From an uncultured Clostridia bacterium (lineage in GTDB: Bacteria; Bacillota; Clostridia; Oscillospirales; Acutalibacteraceae): 7,362 nt of DNA. Positions within the stretch are counted from its first letter, which is position 1. Each line of letters begins with the position of its first letter. The translations under genes were made by a program, and so were the position numbers. Positions 5,340-7,362 of the stretch are shown here, one piece after another. The notes below the pieces were generated by a model. It saw only the letters and a program-made list of their open reading frames with translations. It was not told where the DNA came from and ran no database searches. Location of the stretch: the NCBI GenBank assembly GCA_947165115.1, contig CAMUZD010000080.1:1-7362 (forward strand), read 5' to 3'.

Positions 5340-6386
5340 ATGAAAAGTTTTGAACTCACAGGCAGACATTATATAGATTTAATTAAGAATAGCGAATTAC
5401 CTGCGCTGATTTATGGGATGGGAAACGGCGCGGATAAAGTAATCGATTTATTCAATGAAAATGATATAAAGATTCTCGGTGTAACCGCGAGCGATGATTT
5501 TGTCAAAGGTCAGATATTCAGAGGATTTATAGTCAAGAAATTAAGTGATTATAATGGTGAATTCATAATAACTCCTGCTTTCGGAACAAGTATCGAAAAC
5601 GTTATGAATCATATTATTGATCTTAATAAAGATTATCGTTTGCTGTATCCTGCCGTTCCTGTATGCGGAGATAAAATTGCTGATGATTCATTTTTCGAAC
5701 AGTATTCCGATAAAATTGATGCCGCGTATGAGTTGTTAAGCGAAAAGTCTAAAATAATATTTATAGGATATCTTGAATTCATTTATACCGGCGAATTGAG
5801 ATATCTGCTTGATATTACAAGTGAAAAAGATGAAATATTCAGGTCGTTTCTTAATCTTGACGGAATAGGAACCTATATTGATGTCGGAGCATATAAAGGC
5901 GATACAGTCAAAGAATATCTGAATTATACTAAAGGAATCTATGATGAAATTATTGCTGTAGAGCCCGATAAAAAGAATTTTGAAAAACTGAAAATGTTTC
6001 TTGATGATTATAATAACGCTTTTGCAGTAAATAAAGCGTGCTCTGATATAATCGGGAGAACCGGATTTATTTCTTCGGGCGGCAGGCAGTCATATATTTC
6101 TGAAAAAGGTGCGCCGACAGTAACAGTAACAATCGATGAATTGAGCGAAGGAAAAAACATAACATATATTAAAATTGATGCGGAAGGGGAGGAACAGAGA
6201 ATAATCAAAGGGGCCGAAAATACAATAAAGCGCTGTAAGCCGAAGCTTAACATAGCGCTTTATCATAAGTTCAGTGATATTTTTGAAATTCCACTTCAGA
6301 TTGCCGAGTTGAATCCCGATTACAGATTTGAAATAAGGCATCATCCTTATTTTCCTGCGTGGGATACAAATCTCTATTGCGTCTGA
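5340..6386 (+). CDS. FkbM-family SAM-dependent methyltransferase
   Basis: Predicted 348-residue two-domain protein. The C-terminal domain (about 165-348) is an FkbM-type methyltransferase, which usually O-methylates sugars or other small hydroxyl compounds. It shows the SAM motif I YIDVGAYKGDT (179-189), acidic motif II AVEPD with Glu208, the IKIDAEGEE segment (277-285), and the family's C-terminal stretch with IALYHK (305-310), RHHP (333-336) and WDTNLYCV (341-348). The N-terminal part (about 1-110) has a Rossmann-like opening, LIYGMGNGADKVIDL (23-37), and resembles the nucleotide- or sugar-binding pre-domains found ahead of some FkbM domains; its ligand is unknown. The gene has its own promoter and ribosome site and no glycan gene beside it. 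It is A/T-rich (about 35% G+C by hand count over 5341-6360), suggesting a different origin from its neighbours. Its TGA abuts the next gene's stop. Confidence 0.92.
   Translation: MKSFELTGRHYIDLIKNSELPALIYGMGNGADKVIDLFNENDIKILGVTASDDFVKGQIFRGFIVKKLSDYNGEFIITPAFGTSIENVMNHIIDLNKDYRLLYPAVPVCGDKIADDSFFEQYSDKIDAAYELLSEKSKIIFIGYLEFIYTGELRYLLDITSEKDEIFRSFLNLDGIGTYIDVGAYKGDTVKEYLNYTKGIYDEIIAVEPDKKNFEKLKMFLDDYNNAFAVNKACSDIIGRTGFISSGGRQSYISEKGAPTVTVTIDELSEGKNITYIKIDAEGEEQRIIKGAENTIKRCKPKLNIALYHKFSDIFEIPLQIAELNPDYRFEIRHHPYFPAWDTNLYCV
6331..6352. repeat. Perfect 8-bp inverted repeat inside the end of the FkbM gene
   Basis: AAATAAGG (6331-6338) and CCTTATTT (6345-6352) pair perfectly around a 6-base loop. 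The stretch encodes the conserved RHHP region, and no T-run follows on either strand, so it is recorded as a structure only, not as a terminator. Confidence 0.5.
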
Positions 6387-7362
6387 TTATTTATAGTATT
6401 TTTCAATCTTTTTCTGCCAGGCGTTGATTCTGGAATTATCATATTTTGCCGGAATCTGACGGGCAGTTTCCATAGCGGATTTACCGTTCATAAGAGCTTT
6501 GATGATATCGGTATAGAACTTGAATTTCTTTCTGCCTATGCCGAATTTTTCCATGATAAAACCAAACGAAGCGATAATTCCTTTACCCATTACGACGGTT
6601 TTTATTTCTTCTTTTGTGAGGAAACCGCCTTCTAGCAGGAATCTGATTTCATCCGACTTTGACTTAAGAAGAGTCCTGCGCATCGCATCAATAAGAAATC
6701 TTTCATAGGCAATCTGCTTGAAATATGAAACCTGATATTTCCACATCTGCCTTGCGCTGGATGAATTGGCGTCGGAAACAACTTCGCCGAGCATCTGACC
6801 GGCCCTGACCGAATCGGCAATACCGTTGCCCATCATCGGCATATTCATAAATGCGCTGTCGCCGACCGCAACGTAACCGTCAACCATCATTTTGGTTAAA
6901 GGATATCTTACGGGTATCTTTGCAAATACACCTTTTTCAAGGTCTTCATATCCTATAATCTGATTCTCGATTCGTAACTGTCTGAAAAGAGTCTCAAATT
7001 CAAATCTTGACATTCTGCCCATTTTACCGACAAGAACATCAACTTTGTCATCGGGCTCGCAGATAACTCTCGAGAAACCGGGCTGTCCCATGAATTTGAC
7101 AAACACCTTTTTGCGCTGCTTCGGAATCGGTAAATCGGGATAAGTGTCGAAGATTCCTCTGTAAACGCTGAAATATTCATCCTCGCCGGGTTCTTTGGTA
7201 ACTCCGAATTCTTCGGGAAGTGATTTCCTGAGAGGCGAGTTGATTCCGCAGGCATCGATAACAAGATCGCAATAAACTTTTTCTTTATTGGAACCGATAA
7301 TGAGTCCGCCGACCTTTTCGCCCTTGATTATAAGTTTTCTGCAAGGGGTGGAATAGACTATT
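6387..7362 (-). CDS. FAD-dependent oxidoreductase, geranylgeranyl-reductase/FixC type (partial, N-terminus beyond the window)
   Basis: The frame is open from the right edge to the TAA at 6389-6387, showing 324 residues; the family is usually about 380-450, so roughly the first 80 or more are missing, including the GxGxxG FAD-binding motif. A GTG at 7106 is internal, not a start, since the family-like sequence continues upstream without a stop. Visible signatures are the DG-type motif CDLVIDACGINSPLR (visible residues 31-45) and the second flavin-binding motif, VAVGDSAF (164-171) followed by MMGNGIADSVRAGQ (176-189). These are typical of p-hydroxybenzoate-hydroxylase-fold reductases and monooxygenases such as FixC and geranylgeranyl reductase, which reduce isoprenoid double bonds or shuttle electrons to quinones. 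The C-terminal 130 residues are basic and family-variable, ending in IEKYYK. No membrane segment is evident. The substrate cannot be told. The gene is convergent with FkbM, with no base between the stops. Confidence 0.88.
   Translation of the reverse strand, partial: IVYSTPCRKLIIKGEKVGGLIIGSNKEKVYCDLVIDACGINSPLRKSLPEEFGVTKEPGEDEYFSVYRGIFDTYPDLPIPKQRKKVFVKFMGQPGFSRVICEPDDKVDVLVGKMGRMSRFEFETLFRQLRIENQIIGYEDLEKGVFAKIPVRYPLTKMMVDGYVAVGDSAFMNMPMMGNGIADSVRAGQMLGEVVSDANSSSARQMWKYQVSYFKQIAYERFLIDAMRRTLLKSKSDEIRFLLEGGFLTKEEIKTVVMGKGIIASFGFIMEKFGIGRKKFKFYTDIIKALMNGKSAMETARQIPAKYDNSRINAWQKKIEKYYK

Noticed and set aside
6331..6352. Inverted repeat as an intrinsic terminator
   Set aside because: The stem has only two G-C pairs and no T-run on either strand, and it lies within conserved coding sequence.
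7104..7106. GTG as start of a 239-residue oxidoreductase
   Set aside because: The frame stays open to the window edge, and the upstream residues contain a DG-type FAD motif, so the gene is cut by the window rather than starting here.

Overview
The window looks like a chromosomal segment of a low-to-moderate G+C Gram-positive anaerobe, most likely a gut-type member of the Clostridia (Oscillospiraceae/Ruminococcus-like). This is inferred from strong AGGAGG-type ribosome sites, a Thr-rich surface-protein linker, a PfoR-type membrane protein and A/T-rich sigma-70-like promoters. I cannot name the species. No rRNA, tRNA, CRISPR array, insertion sequence or phage gene is visible, and nearly every base is coding. 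The longest non-coding stretch is about 125 bases (5215-5339).

Layout. Six genes lie head to tail on the minus strand from 5214 down to the left edge: an SGNH/GDSL hydrolase (4600-5214), a PfoR/PTS-IIC-like membrane protein (3527-4600), a secreted neutral-ceramidase-like metallo-amidase (1915-3516), a SEDS protein of the RodA/FtsW family (685-1884), a barnase-type ribonuclease with an N-terminal membrane segment and Thr-rich stalk (121-675), and the start of a barstar-type inhibitor (1-112, cut by the window). The gaps are -1, 10, 30, 9 and 8 bases. At three junctions the stop codon of one gene is built into the Shine-Dalgarno sequence of the next. I therefore read this as one operon, fired from a promoter at about 5240-5269, although internal promoters cannot be excluded.

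On the plus strand, a divergent promoter (5282-5310) drives a lone FkbM-family methyltransferase (5340-6386). This gene is clearly more A/T-rich than the sampled neighbours. Its stop codon directly abuts the stop codon of a minus-strand FAD-dependent oxidoreductase of the geranylgeranyl-reductase/FixC type (6387 to the right edge, N-terminus missing), with no intergenic base and no recognisable terminator.

How the genes may work together. The first three operon genes (intracellular esterase-like hydrolase, integral membrane permease or sensor, exported zinc amidase) could process an acylated compound, but this is inference from adjacency. RodA/FtsW polymerises peptidoglycan glycan strands. 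The barnase-barstar pair is the most striking element: a potentially lethal RNase that appears to be exported or surface-anchored, with all catalytic residues kept, followed at once by its cognate inhibitor. Why it sits behind a cell-wall polymerase and a ceramidase-like enzyme is unexplained.
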